Positions 8,854 to 17,833 of a DNA stretch of 64,000 nucleotides are shown here, piece by piece; the stretch's first letter is position 1, and every line of letters starts with the position of its first letter. Where the stretch lies: NCBI GenBank assembly GCA_965279195.1, contig CBDIHP010000025.1, positions 1-64,000 on the forward strand, given 5' to 3'. Under the pieces are notes generated by a model, which was not told the DNA's origin, did not search any database, and saw only the letters and a list, made by a program, of their open reading frames with translations. Position numbers and translations under genes: made by a program. The DNA is from CBDIHP01 sp965279195. Its GTDB lineage: Bacteria > Planctomycetota > Planctomycetia > Isosphaerales > Isosphaeraceae.

Positions 8854-10170
8854 ATGTCCGCCGCGCCCCGCCACATCCCGAAGGTCGCCCGGGTCCGGCA
8901 GCACTGCCGGCATCCCGCCGTCGCCGACCCGCCCCGCGCCGTCGCCGACGCCATCCTCCACAGCCGAATCCGCGAGCGCATCAAGCCCGGCGGGGCCGTC
9001 GCCCTGACCGTCGGCAGCCGGGGCATCGTCGGCATCGACCGGATGACCAGGGCCGCCGTCGACGCCCTCCGCTCGCTCGAATTCCGGCCGTTCATCGTCG
9101 CCGCGATGGGATCCCACGGCGGCGGCACCGAGGCCGGCCAGCGCGAGATGCTCGCGGAGTTCGGCGTCACCGAGGAGTCGATGGGCTGCCCGATCCGGTC
9201 CGAGATGGAAACCGTTGAACTCGGACGCAATTCCTTCGGCCTGCCGATCTGCCTCGACCGCAACGCCTATCAGGCCGACGGCATCATCCTCCTCAATCGC
9301 ATCAAGCCGCACACCTCCTTCACGGGCCGCTACGAGAGCGGCCTTTTGAAGATGCTCACCATCGGCCTCGGCAAGCGCGAAGGGGCCTCGCAGGTCCACA
9401 AGCTCGGCCTGCCCGGGTTGAAGGTGCTCCTGCCGGAAGTCGGCACCTTTCTCCTCCGGAAGACGCCCGTCGCCCTCGGCATCGCCCTGCTGGAGAACTC
9501 GGAGGAACGTACGGCGAAGGTCGTCGGCGTGGAGCCCGAGGACATCCTCGACGTCGAACCGAAGCTCCTCGACGAGTCACGCGAGCTGATGGCCCGGCTG
9601 CCGTTCGATCAGATCGACGTGCTGATCGTCGGCGAACTCGGCAAGAACTACAGCGGCACGGGCCTCGACCCCAACGTGATCGGTCGCCAGCGGGTCGAGA
9701 CCATGCCCGACCTGCCCCGCCCCGTGGTCACCCGCCTGGCCGTGCTCGATCTCTCCGTCGAGACCCGGGGCAACGGCCTGGGCATCGGCCTGGCCGACCT
9801 GACCACCGACCGCCTCGTCTCGCAGCTCGACCCGGTCCCGATGCGAGTCAACAGCCTCACCAGCAACTTCCTCACCCGCGCCCGGGTCCCCCTGAGCCTC
9901 CCCACCGACCGCGACGTGATCTCCGCCTGCCTCGAAACCTGCTGGCGGATCGATCCGTCCGAGGCCCGGATGGTCCTGATCCCCAACACGCTCGAATTGA
10001 CCACTCTGTACGCGACCGGGCCGCTGCTCGACGAGGCGAGGGAGCATCCCGGCCTGACGATCGAGGAATCGGACATCCCTCTACCATTCGATGAGTCCGG
10101 CGTCCTGGATCAGGAATCGTTGTTCCCGGAGAGCGTCCGATCCAGGCGTCGTTCGGGGTCTCATCACTGA
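8854..10170 (+). CDS. LarA-like nickel-pincer cofactor-dependent isomerase (lactate racemase domain family)
   Basis: This 438-residue protein resembles the LarA/DUF2088 family, whose members use a nickel-pincer nucleotide cofactor to racemise or epimerise 2-hydroxy acids. Visible hallmarks are AAMGSHGGGTEAGQ (about 86-99), GCPIRSEME, the NRIKPHTSFTG loop with a histidine and lysine (about 148-158), and GLLKMLTIGLGKREGA. Several group-specific members have unknown substrates, so lactate racemisation itself should not be assumed. No larB, larC or larE cofactor genes are in the window. The C-terminal 30 residues are less conserved-looking and arginine-rich. Confidence 0.75.
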   Translation: MSAAPRHIPKVARVRQHCRHPAVADPPRAVADAILHSRIRERIKPGGAVALTVGSRGIVGIDRMTRAAVDALRSLEFRPFIVAAMGSHGGGTEAGQREMLAEFGVTEESMGCPIRSEMETVELGRNSFGLPICLDRNAYQADGIILLNRIKPHTSFTGRYESGLLKMLTIGLGKREGASQVHKLGLPGLKVLLPEVGTFLLRKTPVALGIALLENSEERTAKVVGVEPEDILDVEPKLLDESRELMARLPFDQIDVLIVGELGKNYSGTGLDPNVIGRQRVETMPDLPRPVVTRLAVLDLSVETRGNGLGIGLADLTTDRLVSQLDPVPMRVNSLTSNFLTRARVPLSLPTDRDVISACLETCWRIDPSEARMVLIPNTLELTTLYATGPLLDEAREHPGLTIEESDIPLPFDESGVLDQESLFPESVRSRRRSGSHH

Positions 10171-10239
10171 TCGGTTCGCTTTCCGGATCATGTCCACCCA
10201 GAGTCGTCCTATCCTGCCCCACCCTCCGAGTGCCGCAAC

Positions 10240-10980
10240 ATGGACAACCCGTATCGCAAGGCGTTCTACACGCGACAGGCCGAGTGGCACGGTTACGAGG
10301 GGGCGGAGGACGTCCGCCGCCGGCATGAGGCCCGGATCCCCTACTACCGCTGGTACACCCGCGACTGGCTCCCGGCCGACAAGCAGACGCCGGTCCTCGA
10401 CATCGGCTGCGGGAGCGGGCAGTTCCTCTACTTCCTGCGGTCCGAGGGCTTCGAGCAGTCCGTCGGGCTCGACCTCGACGGCGACCAGGTCGAGATCGCC
10501 CGGAGCCTAGGGCTCGACTGCCGCAAGCAGGACGTCGCCGACTTCTTCCGCGAGGATGATCGGACCTTCGGCCTGATCTCGATGCTCGACATCCTCGAGC
10601 ACTTCACCCGCGAGGAACTCTTCCCGCTCATGGAGACCGTCTCCTCGCGGCTCAAGCCGGGCGGCCGATTGGTCGTGAGCGTGCCCAACGCCGACAGCCC
10701 GCACGGCTCGCGGATCATCTACGCCGACATCACCCACGAGACCGCCTTCACCCCGCTGTCGCTCGGCGAGATGATGTTCTGCCACGGCCTCCGCGTCCGC
10801 GAGTTCCGCGACCCCTGGCCTGCGCCGGTGGATGCGATCCGCAAGGGGTACCGGATGATCAGCACGCTCACGCGGGCGGTGGAATCGGCCCGGTTGAAAC
10901 TCCTCGGCTTCGACGCCCCACGCTACTGGTCTTCGGTGATCTGGGCGGTGATCGAAAAGCCCGAAAGTGTTGCTCCGTGA
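10240..10980 (+). CDS. Class I SAM-dependent methyltransferase
   Basis: The 246-residue protein carries motif I VLDIGCGSGQFLYFL (about 50-64), then a QSVGLDLDGDQ strand with the SAM ribose-binding acidic residue, motif II DRTFGLISMLDILEHF and post-motif LKPGGRLVVSVPN. These are typical of Methyltransf_11/25-type enzymes acting on small molecules or sugars; the substrate is unknown. Its stop codon overlaps the start of the HAD hydrolase gene (GTGATGA), so the two are probably translationally coupled. Confidence 0.87.
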   Translation: MDNPYRKAFYTRQAEWHGYEGAEDVRRRHEARIPYYRWYTRDWLPADKQTPVLDIGCGSGQFLYFLRSEGFEQSVGLDLDGDQVEIARSLGLDCRKQDVADFFREDDRTFGLISMLDILEHFTREELFPLMETVSSRLKPGGRLVVSVPNADSPHGSRIIYADITHETAFTPLSLGEMMFCHGLRVREFRDPWPAPVDAIRKGYRMISTLTRAVESARLKLLGFDAPRYWSSVIWAVIEKPESVAP

Positions 10981-11654
10981 TGAATGAGAACGTCTTGCAA
11001 CCGATCCGGGCCGTCGTGTTCGACCTCGACGGCCTGATCTTCGACACCGAGCATCACTTCTTCCGGATCGCCGTGGACTACTGCCGCGAGCGGGGCTCGG
11101 AGTTCACGCCCGAGGTCATGCGCGCGATGATCGGCCGGCAGTCGCCGCAGTCGATCGCGAACTTCCAGCGGCTCACGGGGCTGAGCGGGACACATGATGA
11201 GTTGCTCGCCGACCTGCGCGAGCGGTTCAACGCCGAGGTCGACACCGCCGTCCACCCCATGCCCGGCCTCTTCGCCCTGCTCGCCCACCTGAACCATCGC
11301 GGGATCCCCCGCGCCGTCGCCACCTCCTCGCGGACGGCCTACGCCACCGGGTTATTGACTCGACACGGGCTCATCGACCAGTACTCCTTCGTCCTCGCCG
11401 CCGAGGATGTCACGCAGGGCAAGCCGAACCCGGAGATCTACCGCAAGGCCGCCTCACGCCTCGGGGTCGAGCCGGCGAACACGCTGGTGCTGGAAGACAC
11501 CCCCACCGGACTCAACGCCGCCCTCGCCGCCGGGGCATTCGCCGTGGGCGTCCCCCACGAGCACAGCCCGGCGGAGGATCTCATGCATGCGCACTTGATC
11601 GTCAACAGCCTCGATGATCCGCGGTTGTTCGAGCGAATCGACCTCAATCATTGA
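10980..11654 (+). CDS. HAD-superfamily hydrolase, beta-phosphoglucomutase/phosphatase type
   Basis: The 224-residue product shows HAD motif I VFDLDGLIFDTE (nucleophile and acid-base aspartates near residues 14 and 16), a helical cap, motif II around ATSSRTAYATG, motif III lysine in QGKPNPEIY and motif IV LEDTPTGLNAA. The DLDG variant and the cap are those of subgroup IA phosphatases or beta-phosphoglucomutases. The start overlaps the methyltransferase stop; GTG at 10977 or ATG at 10980 are both possible. Confidence 0.88.
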   Translation: MNENVLQPIRAVVFDLDGLIFDTEHHFFRIAVDYCRERGSEFTPEVMRAMIGRQSPQSIANFQRLTGLSGTHDELLADLRERFNAEVDTAVHPMPGLFALLAHLNHRGIPRAVATSSRTAYATGLLTRHGLIDQYSFVLAAEDVTQGKPNPEIYRKAASRLGVEPANTLVLEDTPTGLNAALAAGAFAVGVPHEHSPAEDLMHAHLIVNSLDDPRLFERIDLNH

Positions 11655-11672
11655 ACCGCCAGGACGCCCCAG

Positions 11673-12347
11673 ATGGCCCCCTCCGACCTCACCCGCCGCC
11701 CCTGGTTCCCCTACGTGGCCCCGATGGCCGCGTTCCTGATTTTCACGAGCCTGGAAGGTTCCATCGGCCTGCATTATCCGATGGCGTACACGATCAAGAT
11801 CGCCCTGGTGTCGGCCGTCGCGTGGTACTGCCGATCGGCGTGGGCGGATTTGAAGCCCTGGCCGAGGCCGGGCGTGATGCTGGTGTCGGCGGCGGTGGGC
11901 GTGCTGGTGATCGTCGCGTGGGTCGGGCTCGATGGCCGTTATCCCGGGATCCCCGGCTTGAGCGGAACGCGGGCCGAGTTCGATCCGCTGAAACTCCCGG
12001 ACCCGCACCGGCTGGGATTCCTGGGCGTGCGGCTGTTCGGGCTGGTGCTGCTGGTCCCGCTGATCGAGGAACTCTTCTGGCGGTCGTTCCTGATCCGCTG
12101 GCTGATCGACGACCGGAATTTTCAGGGCGTGTCGATCGGCAAGGTCACCCCGATGGCCGCCGGGATCACGTCGATCCTCTTCGCCCTGGCCCACCCCGAG
12201 TGGCTCCCCGCCCTCCTCACCGGCCTCGCCTGGGCCGGCCTGCTCGCCTGGAGCCGCAGCGTCTCGGCCTGCTTCCTCAGCCACGCGGTGGCGAACATGG
12301 TGCTAGGGATTTATGTGATCACGAACCAGGCGTGGAAATTCTGGTGA
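11673..12347 (+). CDS. CPBP (Abi/CAAX) family intramembrane protease, PEP-CTERM-associated type
   Basis: The 224-residue polytopic membrane protein has the conserved CPBP motifs: EE in LIEELFWRSFLIR (about 131-143), a helix with ALAHPEWLPAL (about 171-181), and SHAVANM (about 208-214). These residues form the glutamate/histidine active site of Rce1-like proteases. The shape matches proteins annotated as CAAX prenyl protease-related in PEP-CTERM/exosortase genomes, and a PEP-CTERM protein is encoded 3 kb upstream; a functional link is inference. It is convergent with copA, with a long perfect inverted repeat between them. Confidence 0.82.
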   Translation: MAPSDLTRRPWFPYVAPMAAFLIFTSLEGSIGLHYPMAYTIKIALVSAVAWYCRSAWADLKPWPRPGVMLVSAAVGVLVIVAWVGLDGRYPGIPGLSGTRAEFDPLKLPDPHRLGFLGVRLFGLVLLVPLIEELFWRSFLIRWLIDDRNFQGVSIGKVTPMAAGITSILFALAHPEWLPALLTGLAWAGLLAWSRSVSACFLSHAVANMVLGIYVITNQAWKFW

Positions 12348-12356
12348 GGAAATCAT

Positions 12357-12458
12357 CGGGATTGAACCACAGAGACGCAGAGAACACAGAGACAGACTCT
12401 TAAAATTTGATTGTTAATCCTATCCCTGTGTTCTCTGCGTCTCTGTGGTTCAATCCCG
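12357..12458. repeat. 33-bp perfect inverted repeat between convergent genes (family E, copy 1)
   Basis: Positions 12357-12389 and 12426-12458 are exact reverse complements over 33 bp, with a 36-base AT-rich loop. Each arm contains the ATTGAACCACAGAGACGCAG core. It separates the CPBP and copA genes, which converge, and its structure would serve as a bidirectional terminator. The TGA in its right arm, read on the minus strand, is the copA stop codon. A diverged copy lies at 54245-54334. From memory, similar ACCACAGAGACACAGAG palindromes recur in many environmental bacterial genomes. Confidence 0.9.
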
Positions 12459-14942
12459 GATTTTCTCAGTCGCTAGCATTCTCGAGCGGGCCACGACGGT
12501 CACCGAACTGAGCGACATCGCCACCGAGCCGACCAGCGGCGAGAAGTAGCCGAAGGCGGCCAGCGGGATGCCGAGGGTGTTGTAGGCGAACGCCCAGAAC
12601 AGGTTCTGGCGGATCGCCCGCAAGGTCGCGCGGCCGAGGGCGAGGGCCCTCGGGATCGCCCGCAGGTCGCCGGTCGCGATCACGACGTCGGCCACCGCCT
12701 TGGCCAGATCGGTTCCGGTCCCCAGTGCGATCCCGACATCCGCCGCCGCGAGCGCAGGGGCATCGTTGAGGCCGTCGCCCACCATGGCGACGCGCGATTG
12801 GGGGGAGCGGAGGGACTGGATCGTCTCGGCCTTCCCATCGGGCAACACCTCGGCGATCACATCGGCATCCTCCAGATGCAGCGACTTGCCGACCGCCCTG
12901 GCAGTCGATGCGTTATCGCCCGTCAGCAAGATCACGCGGACCCCGCGAGCCTTGAGCGAGGCGACGACCTCGCCCGCCTCCGGCTTGGTCACATCCGCCA
13001 GCGCGATCAACCCGGCCGCGCGTCCTCCGACCGCCACACGCAGGACCGTCCTCGCCCGCGATTCCCACTCGGACGCCAGCGGCTCCAGCGCGGACGGATC
13101 CACGCCCGACTCCTTGAGGAATCGCGAGGTTCCGACGACCACCGGCACCCCGTCCACCGTCGCCTGAACGCCGCCCCCACGCGTTGCCTTGAAGCCCTCG
13201 ACCCTCGCGTCTGCCGCACGCCCCGCGAGGGCCCGAGCGATCGGATGCTCGCTGCCCGACTCGGCGGCGCCGGCCATCCGCAACAGTTGTTCATTTGTGA
13301 GATCCCCGCCCGGTCCGACGTGCGTCTCGACCACGCGGGGATGGCCCTCGGTCAGGGTGCCCGTCTTGTCGAAGACGATGGTCCGGATCCTGTCCATCCG
13401 CTCGAATGCCGATGCGTCTCGGACGAGCAATCCCTCCTTCGCCCCCCGGCCGGTGGCGACGGCGACGGCCATCGGGGTCGCCAGGCCCAACGCGCAAGGG
13501 CATGCGATGATCAGCACGGCCGCCGCGTTCAGGATCCCGGCGTTCCAGTCGTGGCGAATCACCCCCCAGCCGACCAGGGTCAGGACGGCGATGCCCAGGA
13601 CGGCCGGCACGAATCGGGCCGAGATCGCATCGGCCAGGCGCTGCACATCGGCCTTGGAACTCTGGGCGTCGCGCACCAGGCGGACGATCCCCTCCAGGGC
13701 ACTCTCGCTGCCCAGGCGACCCGCGCGGATCACGAGCGTGCCGTCTCCGTTGCGGGTCGCCCCGGCCACGCGGTCGCCGGCATGCTTGTCGACGGGGACC
13801 GACTCGCCCGTGAGCATCGACTCATCGACGCTCGAATCTCCTTCGACAATTTCGCCGTCGACCGGGATCGCCTCGCCCGGGCGGACGCGGACCAGTTCCC
13901 CGCTGCGTACCTCAGCCAGCGGGACTTCCCTCTCGCTCCCGTCCCGCAGCACCCTCGCCGTCTTCGGCGCGAGGTCGAGAAGCCGCTCGATCGCCTCCGA
14001 AGCCGCCCCCTTGGATCTCGCCTCAAGATATTTCCCGAGCGTGATGAGCGTCAAAATCAGCCCGGAGTCCATGAACGAGTGCGCATCGTGAAGGTGACCG
14101 GTCAGCATCCGGATCAGGCTGTAGAGATAGGCCGTCGAGGTTCCGAGCGCAATCAGGGTATCCATGTTGGACGACCCTTGCATCAGTCGCTGCCAGGCCC
14201 CGATCAGGTACGGCATCCCGAGGTAAATCTGGAGGGCCGTCGCCAGCACCGCCATCGTCAGCGCCAGCGCGAGGCTGTGCCCCAGCGACGGGATGAACCA
14301 CGGCAGATAGGCCAGGATGATCAGCGGGATCGTCAGCACCACGCCGACGACCAGCGGCGCCTTCCAACCTTGCACAAGTTCCGCACGCTCTCGGCGGAGC
14401 GTCTCGGCCCCTTCGCCCAGGACCAGTTCCGACCGCCTGGCCGCGTAGCCGGCCTTCTCGACGGCCTCGCTCAACAACGATTCATCCACACGCGACGGAT
14501 CGACGAGCACGCCGGCCCGCTCGGTCGCGAGGTTGACGCGGGCATCGACCACCCCGGGGACGCTTCGGATTGCTTGCTCGACCCTCGCCACACAGCTCGC
14601 GCAGTGCATCCCGCCGATCGCCAGGTTCCACTCGACCGGCTGCGCCTTCGGGGAGGCCGGCTTCGGCGGCGCGATCAGGCTTCCGATCGAGATGACGCTC
14701 GCCGATGTGGGCGTCGCTGGCTGTCCGCCGGATGGCACCTCATAGCCAGCGGCCCGGACGGCCGAGACGATCTGATCACGGACGTCATTTCCTCCCTCCG
14801 CCTCAATCTCGGCCTTCGCCCCGGCGAGATCAACCCGGGCTGAGGTGACGCCAGGGACGGCCTCGATCGCCTTCGTGACGGCGGAGACGCAATGGCCGCA
14901 GGTCATGCCCGAGACGGGGATTGTGAGTTGTTCGCGGACCAT
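12450..14942 (-). CDS. copA: Copper-exporting P1B-type ATPase
   Basis: CopA pumps Cu(I) out of the cytoplasm using ATP. The 830-residue protein has two N-terminal heavy-metal domains (GMTCGHC near residue 12, GMHCASC near 112), membrane helices, the metal-transfer CPC motif (ACPCALGLATP, about 480), phosphorylation motif DKTGTLTEG (about 524), SEHP (about 563) and the hinge GDGLNDAPAL (about 720). ATG 14942 is preferred because GGGAGG lies 8 bases upstream; a TTG at 15005 would add 21 residues. It follows modC by 64 bases and may share the mod transcript. The last residues (KIRD) and the stop lie in the family E palindrome. Confidence 0.95.
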   Translation of the reverse strand: MVREQLTIPVSGMTCGHCVSAVTKAIEAVPGVTSARVDLAGAKAEIEAEGGNDVRDQIVSAVRAAGYEVPSGGQPATPTSASVISIGSLIAPPKPASPKAQPVEWNLAIGGMHCASCVARVEQAIRSVPGVVDARVNLATERAGVLVDPSRVDESLLSEAVEKAGYAARRSELVLGEGAETLRRERAELVQGWKAPLVVGVVLTIPLIILAYLPWFIPSLGHSLALALTMAVLATALQIYLGMPYLIGAWQRLMQGSSNMDTLIALGTSTAYLYSLIRMLTGHLHDAHSFMDSGLILTLITLGKYLEARSKGAASEAIERLLDLAPKTARVLRDGSEREVPLAEVRSGELVRVRPGEAIPVDGEIVEGDSSVDESMLTGESVPVDKHAGDRVAGATRNGDGTLVIRAGRLGSESALEGIVRLVRDAQSSKADVQRLADAISARFVPAVLGIAVLTLVGWGVIRHDWNAGILNAAAVLIIACPCALGLATPMAVAVATGRGAKEGLLVRDASAFERMDRIRTIVFDKTGTLTEGHPRVVETHVGPGGDLTNEQLLRMAGAAESGSEHPIARALAGRAADARVEGFKATRGGGVQATVDGVPVVVGTSRFLKESGVDPSALEPLASEWESRARTVLRVAVGGRAAGLIALADVTKPEAGEVVASLKARGVRVILLTGDNASTARAVGKSLHLEDADVIAEVLPDGKAETIQSLRSPQSRVAMVGDGLNDAPALAAADVGIALGTGTDLAKAVADVVIATGDLRAIPRALALGRATLRAIRQNLFWAFAYNTLGIPLAAFGYFSPLVGSVAMSLSSVTVVARSRMLATEKIRD

Positions 14943-15006
14943 CTGGCGTGCCTCCCGCCTGGCGGACTCGGTCTCCGGATGACCAAGTGTAGCGGGGGTC
15001 GTCAAA

Positions 15007-16098
15007 TCATCCGAGCCGCTCGACCCGGCAGCTCCGGGCCTTGATGATCAGGCCGACCTCGACGCCGGGGGCGATCCCGAGCGCCTTGACCGCCGGCTCG
15101 ACGAGGCTGACGAGCCAGGTGATTTGCCGGGTGCGCACCGCGACCTCGGCCCCCGAGCCGTGCGGGATGACCCGCTCGACGACCCCGGCGAGGATGTTGC
15201 GCGCGCTGATCGGAAGCCCATCGGGCAGTCTGGCCGTGAGCAGGATTTCATCCGAGCGGATGGAAACCTGTACACGCGAGCCGGCATCGAGCCCCTGGGC
15301 CGGCACGACCAGCGTCGGCCCCCCGTCGAGATTCAGGTTCGTTTCTCCCGGGTCGGTGATCGTGTCGGAGACCGTGGCGTGGAAGGCGTTTTGCAGGCTG
15401 CTGAGGAACGAACCGCGTTTTTGGGCAAGGACGTCCAGCGGCGGGCCGTCCGCGATGATTTTCCCCCCTTCGAGCAGGAGCAATCGTTCGCCGAGGCTGA
15501 TCGCCTCGTCGGGGCTGTGGGTGACGTAGATGAGCGGGATCGACTCGGCCCCCTGGACCTCGCGGAGCCGGTCGATGAGGGTCTGGCGCGCGTTCAGGTC
15601 CAGGGCGGAGACGGGTTCGTCGCACAGGAGGAGTCGCGGCCTGGGGGCCAGCGCCCGAGCCAGCCCGACACGCTGCCGTTCGCCGCCGGAGAGGGTCTCC
15701 GGGGCGCGGTCGAGCAGATGTCGGATCCCGCAGAGGTCGGCGACCTCGTTCATCCTGGATGCGACCTCGTCCGGCGGGCGTCCCTTCAGGCCAAACCTCA
15801 CGTTGGCCGCGACGCTCAGGTGGGGGAACAGCAGATCGTCCTGGAAGATCATCCCGATCCGCCTCAGGCGGAGCGGCGCGTCTTTACCGGTATGGGTGTC
15901 GAGGAGTTCACTTTCGTCGAGCTGAATTCGCCCCAAGTCGGGACGCTCCAGGCCCGCCAGCAATCGGAGGATGGTCGATTTGCCCGCGCCCGACGCACCG
16001 AAGAGGATCAGTCGTTCTGCGCCCATCAACAGTTCGAGGTCGATGGTCAATCCGGGATGCACGCGCCTGACCAGCCTGGCCGAGAGTCGCTCGCTCAA
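15007..16098 (-). CDS. modC: Molybdate ABC transporter, ATP-binding protein
   Basis: ModC powers molybdate import. Motifs in order are Walker A GASGAGKST (about 31-39), Q-loop FQDDLLFPHL, signature LSGGERQRVGLARAL (about 135), Walker B LLLCDEPVSALD and the H-loop in VTHSPDEA. The C-terminal 70 residues form the Mop-type oxyanion-binding domain (ISARNILAGVV ... GLIIKARS), which marks it as ModC rather than a general importer subunit. The start is taken as TTG 16098 because it overlaps the modB stop in a 4-base TTGA; longer frames upstream run inside modB. Confidence 0.93.
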   Translation of the reverse strand: MSERLSARLVRRVHPGLTIDLELLMGAERLILFGASGAGKSTILRLLAGLERPDLGRIQLDESELLDTHTGKDAPLRLRRIGMIFQDDLLFPHLSVAANVRFGLKGRPPDEVASRMNEVADLCGIRHLLDRAPETLSGGERQRVGLARALAPRPRLLLCDEPVSALDLNARQTLIDRLREVQGAESIPLIYVTHSPDEAISLGERLLLLEGGKIIADGPPLDVLAQKRGSFLSSLQNAFHATVSDTITDPGETNLNLDGGPTLVVPAQGLDAGSRVQVSIRSDEILLTARLPDGLPISARNILAGVVERVIPHGSGAEVAVRTRQITWLVSLVEPAVKALGIAPGVEVGLIIKARSCRVERLG

Positions 16099-16766
16099 CG
16101 CCCCGCCCCCCTGCCCCTCGGTTGAGACCGCTGCGCGATCACCAGGGCGAGCACGGAGACGACTGACACCAGGAGCGAGTACCACGCCGCTCGGAGATTC
16201 TCCCGCTCCTGGACCGCGTCATAGATCGCCATCGAGGCCGTCTGGGTGAGGTTGGGGATGTCCCCCGCGACCATCAACGAGGCGCCGTAGTCACCCATCG
16301 CGCGGGCGAAGGCGAGCGATGTCCCGGCGATCAGCCCTCGCCAGGCGAGCGGGATGGTGATTTCGAGGAAGACGGCGACTTCGGTCCGACCGAGCAGCCG
16401 CGCGGCATCTTCCAGCGCGGGATCGACGTCCTCGAACGCCGAGCGGACCGGCAGCAGGAACAGCGGGAACGCCGCCACGGCCGAGGCGACCACCGCGCCG
16501 GTCCAGTGGAACGCCAGCGAGAATCCGAACGTGGACTCCAGCCAGCCGCCGAACCACGTCCGCCGGCCGATGAGCATCAAGAGCGCGAAGCCCAGTACCG
16601 TCGGCGGCAGGACGAGGGGCAGCAGGACGAGACCGTCGACGAGGCTCTTGCCCCGGAACCGGCTCCTCGCCAGCCACCAGGCGAGCGGGATGCCGACCGC
16701 GACGTTCAGGAAGGTCGCGAGGACTGAGACCCGGATCGAGAGCCAGAACGGGGCCAGGTTCGCCAT
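16095..16766 (-). CDS. modB: Molybdate ABC transporter, permease
   Basis: This 223-residue inner-membrane protein has about five hydrophobic helices and the EAA loop of binding-protein-dependent permeases (EDAARLLGR ... ITIPLAWRGLIAG) that contacts ModC. PLVLPPTVLGFALL is a typical ModB stretch. Its ATG overlaps the modA stop by one base (TGATG; a GTG at 16769 is also possible), and its own stop overlaps the modC start, so modA-modB-modC form one tightly coupled operon. Confidence 0.93.
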   Translation of the reverse strand: MANLAPFWLSIRVSVLATFLNVAVGIPLAWWLARSRFRGKSLVDGLVLLPLVLPPTVLGFALLMLIGRRTWFGGWLESTFGFSLAFHWTGAVVASAVAAFPLFLLPVRSAFEDVDPALEDAARLLGRTEVAVFLEITIPLAWRGLIAGTSLAFARAMGDYGASLMVAGDIPNLTQTASMAIYDAVQERENLRAAWYSLLVSVVSVLALVIAQRSQPRGRGAGR

Positions 16767-17605
16767 CACGGGGCACTCGAGAACCCGAAGTCGCGGAGCA
16801 TCCCCTGGCCGACCGGGCCCCGGAGGAAGTCGCAGAACCGCGTGGCATCGAGGTGGGCGTTGGGGCGGCTCACGACGCCTAGATACTGCAGAATCGGGTC
16901 ATATTTGCCCGGGTCGATCGAGACGACCTCCAGGCCCGATTCGCCGGTCAGGGCCTTGCCGATGAACGCCGCCTCGCACTCGCCCGACTCGACGTAAGTC
17001 AGGGCCTGGCGGACCGTATCGGCGTAGACGATCTTCGGTTCAACGGCATCCCAGAGCCCGGAGCGTTCCAGGACCTGCTTGCCGGCCTGGCCGTAGGGGG
17101 CGAGCTTGGGGTTGGCGATGGCGATCTTCTTGATTTCGGGCTTCTTGAGGTCGTCGAGCGTCTTCACCACGCCCCCGGCCGCCTTCTTGTTGACGGCGAG
17201 GACGACGGAGCCTTTCGCGTAAGGCCGGACACTCTCGGCGACAATCGCCCCGTCCTTCGCGAGTTCCTGCACGAACGCCTGGTTGGCCGAGAGGAAGACG
17301 TCGAACGGCCCCCCCTGTCGGATCTGCTGCGAGAGCTGCGACGACGACCCGAAGATCGGCTCCGAAGTCACGCCGGTGTCGACCTGGAACCGCGAGAGGA
17401 TAATCGGCATCGCCGTCTGGAGGTCGCTGGCCGCGGCGATCCGCAGTGGGGCGGTGGGCGGCGGGCCGGAATCGCCGCAACCCGTTATCAGGGTGAAAGC
17501 TACAACACAGGCGAGGGCCCATGTCCTAGATTGCAGGGGGCGGGGATGTGGATTTCGGCTTGAGCCGGTCGCGACTTCGGGCCGATGAGGCAGATCAAGG
17601 AACAT
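16766..17605 (-). CDS. modA: Molybdate-binding lipoprotein of the ABC transporter
   Basis: ModA captures molybdate outside the membrane. After a basic leader and hydrophobic stretch (WALACVVAFTLITGCGD, about 30-46) with a lipobox ending in cysteine, the mature protein has the ModA signatures LRIAAASDLQTAM, FGSSSQLSQQI and GGPFDVFLSAN, then YAKGSVVLAVN and EAAFIGKAL. The 279-residue length fits. ATG 17605 gives a long 29-residue leader before the hydrophobic core and has no clear ribosome binding site, so the start is uncertain. It is divergent from the ATPase gene at 17834 across 228 bp. Confidence 0.9.
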   Translation of the reverse strand: MFLDLPHRPEVATGSSRNPHPRPLQSRTWALACVVAFTLITGCGDSGPPPTAPLRIAAASDLQTAMPIILSRFQVDTGVTSEPIFGSSSQLSQQIRQGGPFDVFLSANQAFVQELAKDGAIVAESVRPYAKGSVVLAVNKKAAGGVVKTLDDLKKPEIKKIAIANPKLAPYGQAGKQVLERSGLWDAVEPKIVYADTVRQALTYVESGECEAAFIGKALTGESGLEVVSIDPGKYDPILQYLGVVSRPNAHLDATRFCDFLRGPVGQGMLRDFGFSSAP

Positions 17606-17833
17606 GGTCGATCCGGTCCGGAAGCGACGCGGAGTTGGGCCTGCGTTCCTCGACGCGCGTCGAGCCGCGGCGGTCATGGGTTGGTCGCAGACCATTCCAA
17701 CCCAAGCGGCCGGTCGAGGCAAGGCGGCCCCGGCCCTGGGGAATCGGAGAGATTTCTTCCCGGGCCCCGAATAATGGAGTGACGGACTCGGTTCTTCCTG
17801 GGTCGGGGTACGCACGGAAAGGTTAGACGGCCG

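Noticed and set aside
12357..12458. Reading the perfect palindrome as an insertion sequence
   Set aside because: It is only 102 bp with no coding capacity and no visible target duplication; it is better called a repeat or terminator.
12798..14843. A 681-codon open frame on the plus strand opposite copA
   Set aside because: It is a shadow of high GC coding on the other strand. Its translation is rich in Arg, Gly, Asp and His without a domain, while the minus strand encodes a complete CopA.
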